A DNA stretch of 6,519 bases from an uncultured Prevotella sp. (GCA_900770845.1 CAAGLS010000153.1:1-6519), one strand, 5' to 3'. Shown: positions 1-5,390, counted from the first letter of the stretch. The notes: a model not told the origin generated them from the sequence alone. Numbers and translations: made by a program.

Positions 1-191
1 CCCACCAGGCTTGCGTCGCTGATGCGGATGGCAACATCATAGTTTTCTTTCTTCTTGGTTCCCCAAGTCGTGGTCTGGTCGCCGCTGTGGCGGAAGCTGT
101 AGACCATCTGCGTCTGGGCTGACGCTTCCATGACGCCAAAAGTCGTGGCGAATGCAAGGAATGCAGACAGAGTAAAGATTCGTTTTAACAT
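1..191 (-). CDS. Secreted protein of unknown function, N-terminal part only
   Basis: This is a partial gene: 63 codons are visible and the reading frame is still open at the left edge. The start ATG is at 191-189. The protein begins with a classical signal peptide: Lys3 and Arg4, a hydrophobic stretch at residues 5-20, and an Ala-Ser-Ala motif at 23-25 that fits signal peptidase I cleavage before Gln26. The mature part starts QTQMVYSFRHSG, is Ser/Thr/Gly-rich, and continues with YDVAIRISDASLVG, a pattern I associate from memory with the first strands of large surface proteins in Prevotella and Porphyromonas. That family link is weak. No catalytic motif is visible in the part present. It has its own promoter and a long leader, and is separated from nhaD by a terminator, so it is probably transcribed independently. 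The function cannot be named; export across the inner membrane is well supported. Confidence 0.8.
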   Translation of the reverse strand, partial: MLKRIFTLSAFLAFATTFGVMEASAQTQMVYSFRHSGDQTTTWGTKKKENYDVAIRISDASLV

Positions 192-257
192 ATAACTAAG
201 CTTTTAAGTGAATCAAAAATATAAACAGTAATCATTTAGGCATCGGGGTGCGTTTGC

Positions 258-316
258 CGCTTTCTCCCTGGCGATTCCACCAACGACAACGGCTCCCTGA
301 GAGGAAGCCAAAAGCG
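258..316 (-). promoter_or_regulatory. Structured 5' leader RNA, possible three-way junction
   Basis: On the minus strand, between the promoter at 340-370 and the ATG at 191, the RNA can form a closed multi-branch fold. An outer stem pairs CGCUUU (316-311 region) with AAAGCG (263-258). Inside it, GGCUUCC pairs with GGGAGCC around a 5-nt loop (309-291, seven pairs including one G-U). A second hairpin pairs UGGUG with CGCCA around a GAAU loop (285-272 region). All three stems were found by hand. I do not recognise any known riboswitch or leader family. It could be a ligand-sensing or mRNA-stabilising leader, or chance folding in a GC-rich patch. An ATG at 336-334 opens a 34-codon frame through this region, but it lies almost at the predicted transcription start and is unlikely to be translated. 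Confidence 0.4.
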
Positions 317-327
317 TTGATATCAAC
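316..327. promoter_or_regulatory. Perfect 12-bp palindrome GTTGATATCAAC near the transcription start
   Basis: GTTGATATCAAC is a perfect dyad located about 13-24 bp downstream of the -7 box for the secreted-protein gene, just inside the predicted transcribed region. A dimeric repressor bound here could block transcription. The position is suggestive, but a single 12-bp palindrome in AT-rich DNA can occur by chance. Confidence 0.25.
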
Positions 328-339
328 ATCATTCATTTG

Positions 340-370
340 CAAAGATAAACAATTATTGAAAACAAACAAA
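340..370 (-). promoter_or_regulatory. Bacteroidetes-type promoter for the secreted-protein gene
   Basis: Read on the minus strand, TTTG (370-367) is followed after exactly 19 bases by TATCTTTG (347-340). This fits the Bacteroidetes primary-sigma consensus TTTG-N19-21-TAnnTTTG. Transcription would start near 332-335, giving a leader of about 140 nt before the ATG at 191. It sits just beyond the nhaD terminator, so it serves only the leftward gene. A second perfect -7 match (CAAAAATA on the plus strand, 214-221) lies closer to the gene but has no -33 partner. Confidence 0.7.
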
Positions 371-452
371 TAAATTGCTTGATTTTTTATTGGATAAGAG
401 AACAATCCACAAGGATAAAGATTGACAGCAGGGACATCCCGTGCAACTGCGA

Positions 453-500
453 CAAAAAAAACAAGGCTGCGCCAGCGGTTTTGACGGCCGGCGCAGCCTT
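453..500 (-). terminator. Rho-independent terminator after nhaD
   Basis: On the minus strand AAGGCUGCGCC (500-490) pairs perfectly with GGCGCAGCCUU (473-463), an 11-bp stem with a 16-nt loop. It is followed by G and then eight U residues (461-454). It lies about 97-144 nt after the nhaD stop codon and before the promoter of the next minus-strand gene. Confidence 0.85.
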
Positions 501-512
501 TATTGTTGTTTG

Positions 513-582
513 GGGACTGCTGCGGCGCAGCAGCCCACGCTATGATCTTGTCTTCCGCCGCCCCCAAAGCGCGGGGAGGCGG
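513..582 (-). other. Two strong hairpins in the nhaD 3' untranslated region
   Basis: Between the nhaD stop codon and its terminator are two stable stem-loops. The first (555-582) pairs CCGCC with GGCGG and then four further C-G pairs after a G-A mismatch. The second (513-536) pairs CTGCTGC with GCAGCAG around a 3-nt loop, extended by GGG/CCC across a one-base bulge. Neither has a U-tract, so they are not terminators on their own. They may protect the transcript 3' end or form the body of a 3'-UTR-derived small RNA; both ideas are inference. Confidence 0.5.
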
Positions 583-596
583 GAGTGTTGTCGGAG

Positions 597-1958
597 TTAG
601 AGCGGTGTGACGAAGAGGTAGGTACGGATGAGGTAGTAGGAGACGATGCCCGCCAGATAGCCAACAAAGGCTATCCAAGAGACGTGTTTCATGTACCATC
701 CGAAAGTGATCTTCTCCAGTCCCATCACCACGACGCCTGCTGCCGAACCGATGATGAGCATCGAGCCGCCCACACCTGCGCAGTAGGCCAACAGCTGCCA
801 GAAGATGCCGTCCACGGCCATGTCGCCAACGGCCTGTACGGGATACATGCCCATGCAGCCGGCCACCAAAGGCACATTGTCTACGATGCTTGAGAGCACA
901 CCGATGATGCCGGTGACAAGATAGTGGTTGCCGTTGAAGGTGTCGTTGAGATACTTGCCCAAGGCGGTCAGCACGCCTACATCCTCCAGACAGGCCACGG
1001 CCATGAGGATGCCGAGGAAGAAGAGAATGGTGGACATGTCGATATTGTGGAGCAGGTTGGACACGCGCTTCTTCGTTCCGCCCTTGTCGCTCGTGCGGTG
1101 GAGGTTGCGGTAGAACACCTCGGTGGTGGTCCACAGCACACCCAACACGAGGAGAATGCCCACGAACGGGGGCAGATGGGTGATGGCCTTGAACACAGGC
1201 ACAAACATCAGGCCGCCCACACCGATGAAGAACACGGCCTTGCGCTGCGAGCTGGTGAAGTCGAGCACCTCATAGTCGCTCTTCATTTTCATGGGCGTGT
1301 CGGTCACGAGTTCGCCCTTCAGCCCCACCTGAAGAATGAGAGCAGGGATAACCATCGAGATGACGCTGGGGATGAGAATCTCGCTGATGACCCCGGCGGC
1401 GGTGATGACGCCCTTGTTCCAAAGCATGATGGTGGTCACGTCGCCAATGGGTGAGAACGCACCACCCGAGTTGGCCGCGATGATGACCAACGAGGCGTAG
1501 ATGATGCGGTCCTTGTAGTCGGCCACCAACTTGCGCAGAATCATGATCATCACGATACTCGTGGTCAGGTTGTCGAGGATGGCCGACAGGAAAAAGGTCA
1601 TGATGGCGATGCGCCACAGCAACGCCCTCTTCGACTTGGTGTGCATCACCTTGCGCACCCAGTCGAAACCACCATTCTGGTCGACAATCTCCACAATCGT
1701 CATGGCGCCCATCAGGAAGAAGAGCGTCGTAGACGTACTGCCCAAGTGGTTCTCAATGCTGGAGCTCACGGCATTGGCAAGGTCATGCCCCTGCACGCCC
1801 GTGATGTAACTGCCCGGATCGAGCATGAACAGCGTCCAGCAAACCACAAACATCAGCAAGGCCACTGCGGCCTTGTTCACTTTCGTCACACTCTCCAAGG
1901 CTATGAACATGTAGCCCACGACGAAGCAGACGATAATTGCAATTGTTAACGAACTCAT
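597..1958 (-). CDS. nhaD: Na+/H+ antiporter, NhaD family
   Basis: The 453-residue protein is an inner-membrane antiporter of the ion-transporter (IT) superfamily that exchanges cytoplasmic Na+ (or Li+) for external protons, and so contributes to salt and pH tolerance. Hydrophobic segments cover almost the whole length. The two internally related halves carry the family signatures: LSAILDNLTTSIVM at 124-137 (Asp129-Asn130, Thr132-Thr133) and SSIVDNVPLV at 356-365 (Asp360-Asn361). These Asp-Asn pairs in broken helices are typical of ion-binding sites in the superfamily. Gly/Ser-rich segments at 163-174 (NSGGAFSPIGDV) and 396-409 also match NhaD. A hydrophilic stretch at about 211-240 and another at 284-305 are probably cytoplasmic loops. 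The length is normal and no key residue seems lost. The ATG at 1958 directly precedes a transmembrane helix and is preceded by an AT-rich stretch without Shine-Dalgarno. The gene is divergent from dcuB and monocistronic, with its own terminator. Confidence 0.93.
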   Translation of the reverse strand: MSSLTIAIIVCFVVGYMFIALESVTKVNKAAVALLMFVVCWTLFMLDPGSYITGVQGHDLANAVSSSIENHLGSTSTTLFFLMGAMTIVEIVDQNGGFDWVRKVMHTKSKRALLWRIAIMTFFLSAILDNLTTSIVMIMILRKLVADYKDRIIYASLVIIAANSGGAFSPIGDVTTIMLWNKGVITAAGVISEILIPSVISMVIPALILQVGLKGELVTDTPMKMKSDYEVLDFTSSQRKAVFFIGVGGLMFVPVFKAITHLPPFVGILLVLGVLWTTTEVFYRNLHRTSDKGGTKKRVSNLLHNIDMSTILFFLGILMAVACLEDVGVLTALGKYLNDTFNGNHYLVTGIIGVLSSIVDNVPLVAGCMGMYPVQAVGDMAVDGIFWQLLAYCAGVGGSMLIIGSAAGVVVMGLEKITFGWYMKHVSWIAFVGYLAGIVSYYLIRTYLFVTPL

Positions 1959-2011
1959 TATAATAATTTTGTAAGGTTTTGTGCGATTGTCCAGTTTCCC
2001 ATTAACGATTG

Positions 2012-2019
2012 CAAAGATA
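2012..2019 (-). promoter_or_regulatory. -7 promoter box for nhaD
   Basis: On the minus strand this reads TATCTTTG, a perfect TAnnTTTG match and identical to the box of the secreted-protein gene. It would start transcription near 2005, leaving a leader of roughly 47 nt. The -33 region (about 2039-2043, TTTTC on the minus strand) is only a partial match to TTTG. Confidence 0.5.
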
Positions 2020-2201
2020 CGAATTAAAATCCGAACGGGAAAAGGAAAACCACGAATAAAATGGCATGATTCCAGTCGGTTTCAGGCAATATCAGTCATC
2101 GAGAATGACACTTTTCAAGCCTTTGGCTCCTTTTCGCTACAAGAAGTCATTTTTTGGAAGAAATAACGGGATATTGGCGGTAGAACTGCCCGAAAAAAAA
2201 A

Positions 2202-2286
2202 CTTCCGTCCTCTCACGGCCGCCACACCGTCCGCATCCCCCCACCGGGGGCACCCTGCACCCAACACCGGGGACACAGACGGAGGG
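2202..2286 (+). other. GC-rich foldable patch in the nhaD-dcuB spacer
   Basis: Within an otherwise AT-rich spacer this GC-rich block contains CTTCCGTC (2202-2209) pairing with GACGGAGG (2278-2285), eight pairs with one G-U. They enclose a hairpin ACGG/CCGT (2215-2230) and a hairpin CCCCC/GGGGG with loop CACC (2237-2250). It is followed about 10 nt later by an A-stem/U-tract hairpin. Together this resembles a small structured RNA ending in a terminator. I found no consensus promoter directly upstream on the plus strand, and no credible protein is encoded on either strand. Confidence 0.25.
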
Positions 2287-2295
2287 AAACGGGAT

Positions 2296-2326
2296 AAAAA
2301 AAATGGGGGATTCCACCATTTTTTTT
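2296..2326. terminator. Orphan terminator-like hairpin between divergent genes
   Basis: AAAAAAAATGG (2296-2306) pairs perfectly with CCATTTTTTTT (2316-2326) around a 9-nt loop. The stem is weak apart from its GG/CC tip, but T-runs lie on the exit side of both strands, so it could act in either direction. No known gene is transcribed into it, since nhaD and dcuB both point away. It could insulate the two genes, end an unannotated small RNA from the GC-rich patch at 2202-2286, or act as bent A-tract DNA upstream of the dcuB promoter. Confidence 0.4.
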
Positions 2327-2360
2327 GTTGGAAGCGTCATCGGTTTTGGGAAATAAACAC

Positions 2361-2368
2361 TATATTTG
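2361..2368 (+). promoter_or_regulatory. -7 promoter box for dcuB
   Basis: TATATTTG is a perfect TAnnTTTG match. No TTTG lies at the usual 19-21 bp spacing (the region around 2337-2341 reads TCATC), so activation by a regulator is possible. Transcription would start near 2375, giving a leader of about 140 nt before the ATG at 2514. Confidence 0.5.
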
Positions 2369-2407
2369 CAAACGAGACCAACAACCAACCAACTGGGACG
2401 GAACGAC

Positions 2408-2442
2408 GGCGGCATGAGCCTTGGCTCGCACTTTCCACCGCC
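2408..2442 (+). promoter_or_regulatory. Hairpin in the dcuB leader
   Basis: In the predicted dcuB leader GGCGG (2408-2412) pairs with CCGCC (2438-2442), enclosing TGAGC/GCTCG (2415-2419 with 2424-2428) around a CTTG loop. It has no U-tract. It may affect mRNA stability or translation, but could equally be incidental. Confidence 0.25.
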
Positions 2443-2513
2443 ATGGCAGAGACCCGACATGCCTGCCCCTGCCAATCCGACAGACGACAACCATTAATTA
2501 TAACCTATTCGAT

Positions 2514-3962
2514 ATGATAACAGCATCAATGATTATCGAGCTGGTAATCGTATTACTCGCTCTCTATGTGGGTTCCCGATATGGCAGCCTCGCCCTTGGT
2601 GCGATCTCGGGCATTGGCTTGGCCATACTTGTCTTCGGCTTCGGCATGAAACCCGGTTCGCCCCCAACCGACGTGATCTACATCATCATCGCCGCCGTGA
2701 CCTGCGCCGGCATCCTGCAGGCTTCGGGCGGCATGGACTGGCTCATCCAGATTGCCGAACGGCTGCTGCGCAAGCATCCCGACCGCATCACGTTCCTCGC
2801 CCCCCTGTGCACTTTCACGCTGACGGTGCTTGTGGGCACGGGACATGTGGTCTACACGCTCATGCCCATCATCGTGGACATCGCCATCAAGAAGGGCATC
2901 CGCCCAGAGCGTCCCTGCGGCGTGGCCTCCATCGCCTCGCAGGTGGGCATCACCTGCTCGCCCATCGCCGCCGCCGTGGTGGCCTTTGTGACCATCTCCA
3001 ACGCCAACGGCTTCGACGTGACCATCCCACAAGTGCTGATGGTGACGATTCCCGCCTGCCTCATTGGCCTGCTCTGCGCCGCGGCCGCCTCCTACCACCG
3101 TGGCCTGGACCTCGACAAGGACCCCGCTTTCCAGAAGCGACTACAGGATCCCGCACAGCGCGAGTATATCTACGGCGGCTCGGCAACCACCCTCGACAAG
3201 AAGATCTCCAAGGAGTCGCGGCGCGCCGTGTACATCTTCTTCGGCGCCTTGGCCGTCATCGTGATGTTTGCCGTGTTCCAGAACTTCCTGCCCACCTACG
3301 ACTCGGTGAAGGCCGTAGACGGGGCCAAAGACATCACGTTGGCGGCGGGCGCAACGCTCTCGCCCAAGGACTTGGCGGCGGCCAATGTGGTGATGCCCGG
3401 CGTGACAGAGGCCACCACCGTGAAACTGAAGATGAACTTGGTGATTCAGATTGTGATGATCTCGGCCGCGGCCCTGATGATCATGTTCTGCAAGGCCAGC
3501 CCCAAGAAAGCCGTCGGAGGCGCAGTGTGGCAGAGCGGAATGGTGGCCGTGGTGGCCATCTACGGCATCGCATGGCTGGCCGACACCTACTTCAGCAACT
3601 ACCTGGAGGAGATGAAGACCATGCTGGCCGGCATTGTGGCGCAATACAACTGGAGCATAGCCATCGTGTTCTTCTTGGTCTCAGTGCTCATCAACTCCCA
3701 GGGCGCAGTGGTCGTGGCCATGTTGCCCTTGGCCTACAAGCTCGGCATACCCGGCCCGGTGCTGCTCGGCGTGCTACCCAGCGTATACGGCTACTTCTTC
3801 ATCCCCAACTATCCCTCGGATATTGCTACGGTGAACTTCGACCGCACGGGTACCACTGTGATTGGTAAATACCTCTTGAACCACAGTTTCATGATGCCCG
3901 GCCTCATCAGCGTGTTCGTCTCCACCATCGTGGCCTACATCATCAGCAGCGTCATCTATTAA
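2514..3962 (+). CDS. dcuB: Anaerobic C4-dicarboxylate antiporter DcuB
   Basis: The 482-residue inner-membrane protein belongs to the DcuA/DcuB family, which exchanges external fumarate, malate or aspartate for internal succinate during anaerobic fumarate respiration. Nearly every segment matches E. coli DcuB as I remember it: an LQASGG motif near 68-73, GTGHVVYTLMPII at 108-120, IRPERP at 129-134, DLDKDPAFQ near 199-207, YGIAW at 350-354, PNYPSD at 431-436 and NHSF at 456-459. GTGHVVYT and NHSF favour DcuB over DcuA. A conserved hydrophilic loop covers about 196-236. Between helices at about 238-256 and 307-326 there is an Ala/Lys/Thr-rich insert (about 262-305) that makes the protein some 36 residues longer than E. 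coli DcuB (446 aa); by alternation it should face the periplasm. The ATG at 2514 is chosen because it starts at the first membrane helix and follows an AT-rich stretch. An in-frame TTG at 2421 would add 31 polar, Arg/Pro/Thr-rich residues that do not look native. The gene appears monocistronic. Confidence 0.94.
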   Translation: MITASMIIELVIVLLALYVGSRYGSLALGAISGIGLAILVFGFGMKPGSPPTDVIYIIIAAVTCAGILQASGGMDWLIQIAERLLRKHPDRITFLAPLCTFTLTVLVGTGHVVYTLMPIIVDIAIKKGIRPERPCGVASIASQVGITCSPIAAAVVAFVTISNANGFDVTIPQVLMVTIPACLIGLLCAAAASYHRGLDLDKDPAFQKRLQDPAQREYIYGGSATTLDKKISKESRRAVYIFFGALAVIVMFAVFQNFLPTYDSVKAVDGAKDITLAAGATLSPKDLAAANVVMPGVTEATTVKLKMNLVIQIVMISAAALMIMFCKASPKKAVGGAVWQSGMVAVVAIYGIAWLADTYFSNYLEEMKTMLAGIVAQYNWSIAIVFFLVSVLINSQGAVVVAMLPLAYKLGIPGPVLLGVLPSVYGYFFIPNYPSDIATVNFDRTGTTVIGKYLLNHSFMMPGLISVFVSTIVAYIISSVIY

Positions 3963-3964
3963 TA

Positions 3965-3988
3965 AGGAGAGGGCGACAACCCTCTCCT
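3965..3988 (+). terminator. Hairpin directly after dcuB, terminator-like without U-tract
   Basis: AGGAGAGGG (3965-3973) pairs perfectly with CCCTCTCCT (3980-3988) around a CGACAA loop, starting two bases after the dcuB stop codon. The downstream sequence is ACCCTACC rather than T-rich, so it may stabilise the mRNA end rather than terminate by itself. Confidence 0.5.
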
Positions 3989-4064
3989 ACCCTACCTACA
4001 CGGTTCCTGTAGTTGGATGCTCGTTTTGCGGACTGTGCAAGAGGCGCAACCATGGATAGGCAGT

Positions 4065-4132
4065 AGCCTCGAAGAGGCTGGCGCGAGGTCTGCTGCCAGG
4101 GAGGTCTGCTGTCTGGGAGGTTCGCTGCCCTC
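4065..4132. repeat. Three 16-bp tandem repeats with an adjoining hairpin
   Basis: Three consecutive 16-bp units start at 4085, 4101 and 4117: GAGGTCTGCTGCCAGG, GAGGTCTGCTGTCTGG and GAGGTTCGCTGCCCTC. The first two differ at two or three positions and the third is more diverged. The period is not a multiple of three, so this is not a coding repeat. Just upstream is a hairpin AGCCTC-GAA-GAGGCT (4065-4079). The repeats lie in the gene-free stretch 3963-4520 between the convergent ends of dcuB and the beta-barrel gene. Function unknown. Confidence 0.6.
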
Positions 4133-4172
4133 AGCTGACAGGCGACTACGCCATCCTGTTTTCAATGTTTTT

Positions 4173-4299
4173 CTTGCTGTGATGAAAGCCTGAGGCACGA
4201 AAGCTGTTTTTTCTCTGGCTCCGGCTTGCCAAAGTTTGCTTCGGACCAAGCCGGTGCCAAAGAAGAAACAACAGCCGCGAGCCCTTGCATCACAGCAAG
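4173..4299. repeat. 127-nt imperfect palindrome, MITE-like
   Basis: The outer arms CTTGCTGTGATGAAAG (4173-4188) and CTTGCATCACAGCAAG (4284-4299) are complementary at 15 of 16 positions. Further in, GCTGTT (4203-4208) pairs with AACAGC (4270-4275), GGC (4217-4219) with GCC (4256-4258), and CCGGCTTG (4221-4228) with CAAGCCGG (4247-4254), leaving an 18-nt centre. The whole element can therefore fold into one long interrupted hairpin. It encodes no credible protein. This architecture resembles a miniature inverted-repeat element or a long palindromic repeat, but I see no clear target-site duplication. The right arm also forms a competing hairpin CCCTTGC/GCAAGGG (4282-4301) followed by TTTT, a possible plus-strand terminator. 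Confidence 0.55.
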
Positions 4300-4306
4300 G
4301 GTTTTA

Positions 4307-4320
4307 CTGGCTTTTGCCAG
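4307..4320. other. Short hairpin CTGGC-TTTT-GCCAG
   Basis: A perfect 5-bp stem with a TTTT loop lies between the 127-nt palindrome and the REP-like pair. It is short and has no U-tract. It is recorded because it adds to the dense dyad content of this gene-free stretch. The remaining bases to 4371 are AT-rich with nothing recognisable. Confidence 0.3.
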
Positions 4321-4371
4321 AAAGATATTTTGTGTACATCATATTGAACGTCCTATTTTGGAAGTCAATCA

Positions 4372-4403
4372 ATCCCTTGCAGGGGCGGCCCTTGTGGCCG
4401 TCC
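4372..4403 (+). repeat. REP-like palindromic unit, left copy
   Basis: This 32-bp unit starts ATCCCTTGCAGGGG and contains two small hairpins: CCCT-TGC-AGGG, and GGGCGGCC/GGCCGTCC around a CTTGT loop with one G-U pair. An inverted near-copy lies at 4458-4490. The core GGGGCG-CCCTTGTGG matches a short palindromic repeat that I recall as scattered through intergenic regions of many bacterial genomes, including Bacteroidales. No transposase gene is in the window. Confidence 0.6.
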
Positions 4404-4457
4404 GCATCCATAGAAATGATTTATTGAGGGGGATATAAAGTCGACAACAAAGGTCAA

Positions 4458-4490
4458 GGACGACCACAAGGGTCGCCCCTGTAGAGGGAT
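4458..4490 (-). repeat. REP-like palindromic unit, inverted right copy
   Basis: Read on the minus strand this 33-bp unit starts ATCCCTCTACAGGGG and ends GGTCGTCC. It differs from the left copy by one inserted base and a few transitions, several of which keep the stem paired (GACC/GGTC here against GGCC/GGCC there). It lies about 30 nt after the stop codon of the beta-barrel gene, so its hairpin GGGCGACC-CTTGT-GGTCGTCC may also end or protect that operon's mRNA. The two copies face each other across 54 bp, as in REP doublets. Confidence 0.6.
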
Positions 4491-4520
4491 ACAAACTCCA
4501 GAAACTTGAGTAAGTAGAAG

Positions 4521-5390
4521 TTACATCAGGAAGCCGATGCCCAAACTTGTGTTGTAGCATTTGGGAGCCTTGGCGGTTTGGAACATTGGAGTGAGGTCGG
4601 TGTGGAAAAAAAGTTGAATGCCCGCATAGCCAACGTGCGCATCAAAGCCAAGTCCCACCGTGTTGATGTTGATGTCCTTTGTCACGCTGTGACGGCCATC
4701 GCTGTCCTTGTAGCGTGAGTGTATGGCACTACGTATGGCCACCGACACACCCGCACCAACGACGAAACGCCCTCCGCCGTTCACCTTCTTCTGCCAATCC
4801 AACAGCAGAGGAATGCGGATGTAGCAGTATTTCAACCAACTGTCTTTCAACTTCTTTTCGCTCACAATGGGTACAACTTCGTTTTTATCCTCTATATTGT
4901 CGAACTTGAAGTTCTTGTTAAAATGGATATTGCCAAAACCAAACTGGAGAGCGGTGACAAGCCCAAAGGTCTGCTGGTAGTTGAAAGGGGTGCCAAAATT
5001 GATGGCAGAAATGCCAAATTCCCCACATCTATGGTCGATGGTGTGCATGTCGTTTGCCCCCTTGAAGCCAAACGAGTTTCCGGCGGGAATGGCAACACCT
5101 ATATAGACACCCGGCAGAGAGCCGACGAAGTTCTGCTTGCGCTTGCCCGAATTGGGAATGAAAGGCGATGTCACATACACCTGCTCCACCTCCTGCCCAT
5201 CGACAAACGATGTACTCGAAATCTTCTGCATTTCCTCACCGTCGCTTTTCCTCACGTCGATGTCGACGCGTTCGTCGCTGTCTCTTACGATGATGGTCTT
5301 GGCGCGATAGGTAATGGTTGTGTCGTTGAGGCTCGCCGCCTCGCCAGTCAACGGCAGGATGAAGGCTGCCAATAGGATAAACTTCTTCAT
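4521..5390 (-). CDS. Outer-membrane beta-barrel protein, last gene of the sigma-factor operon
   Basis: The 289-residue protein is predicted to be exported and to form an outer-membrane beta-barrel. It begins with a signal peptide (MKKFILLAAFILPLTGEAAS, 1-20) whose likely cleavage site lies near Ala18-Ala19. A polar segment (about 21-85) contains a run of short strands and the phrase FVDGQEVEQVYVTSPF (62-77), which I have seen in Bacteroidales proteins of this operon type. From about 90 onward the sequence alternates aromatic and glycine-rich strands (VYIGVAIP, FGISAINFG, LVTALQFGFGNIHF, YIRIPLLLDWQ, FVVGAGVSVAIR, VGLGFDAHVGYAGIQLFFHTDL, TSLGIGFLM), typical of porin-like barrels of the PorT/OmpW-like type. 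The protein ends FLM rather than with the usual aromatic residue. The ATG at 5390 is chosen because it opens the signal peptide; an upstream in-frame start at 5423 would overlap the preceding gene. The gap to that gene is only 14 nt. Its specific role is unknown. Confidence 0.82.
   Translation of the reverse strand: MKKFILLAAFILPLTGEAASLNDTTITYRAKTIIVRDSDERVDIDVRKSDGEEMQKISSTSFVDGQEVEQVYVTSPFIPNSGKRKQNFVGSLPGVYIGVAIPAGNSFGFKGANDMHTIDHRCGEFGISAINFGTPFNYQQTFGLVTALQFGFGNIHFNKNFKFDNIEDKNEVVPIVSEKKLKDSWLKYCYIRIPLLLDWQKKVNGGGRFVVGAGVSVAIRSAIHSRYKDSDGRHSVTKDININTVGLGFDAHVGYAGIQLFFHTDLTPMFQTAKAPKCYNTSLGIGFLM

Noticed and set aside
214..221. Second -7-like box closer to the secreted-protein gene.
   Set aside because: It has no -33 partner at 19-21 bp, while the box at 340-347 does; it could still be a minor start.
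924..1454. Long open frame on the plus strand, antisense to nhaD (176 codons).
   Set aside because: It is rich in His, Glu and Gly from the mirrored codon bias of nhaD, has no domain pattern, and overlaps a clear membrane-transporter gene.
1964..1971. TAATTTTG on the plus strand, a -7 match just upstream of nhaD pointing towards the spacer.
   Set aside because: It has only a partial -33 match at a wrong spacing, sits in very AT-rich sequence, and no gene follows nearby.
2137..2490. 117-codon minus-strand frame across the nhaD-dcuB spacer.
   Set aside because: It is low-complexity, rich in Gly, Pro and Cys, crosses the dcuB promoter and the A/T hairpin, and resembles no protein family.
2421..2513. 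Upstream TTG start that would extend DcuB by 31 residues.
   Set aside because: The extension is polar and unlike DcuB N-termini, which begin at the first helix; the ATG at 2514 has a typical AT-rich upstream region.
2807..3868. 353-codon open frame on the plus strand in another frame of dcuB.
   Set aside because: Composition is dominated by Arg, His and Gly, as expected for an out-of-frame reading of GC-rich coding DNA; the DcuB frame matches a known family throughout.
4173..4306. Attenuator with exclusive anti-terminator and terminator forms.
   Set aside because: No plus-strand gene lies downstream, as the next genes are on the minus strand, so there is nothing to attenuate.
3992..4438. 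Short open frames on both strands in the spacer after dcuB.
   Set aside because: They use TTG starts and run through tandem and inverted repeats, so they are by-products of the repeat structure.
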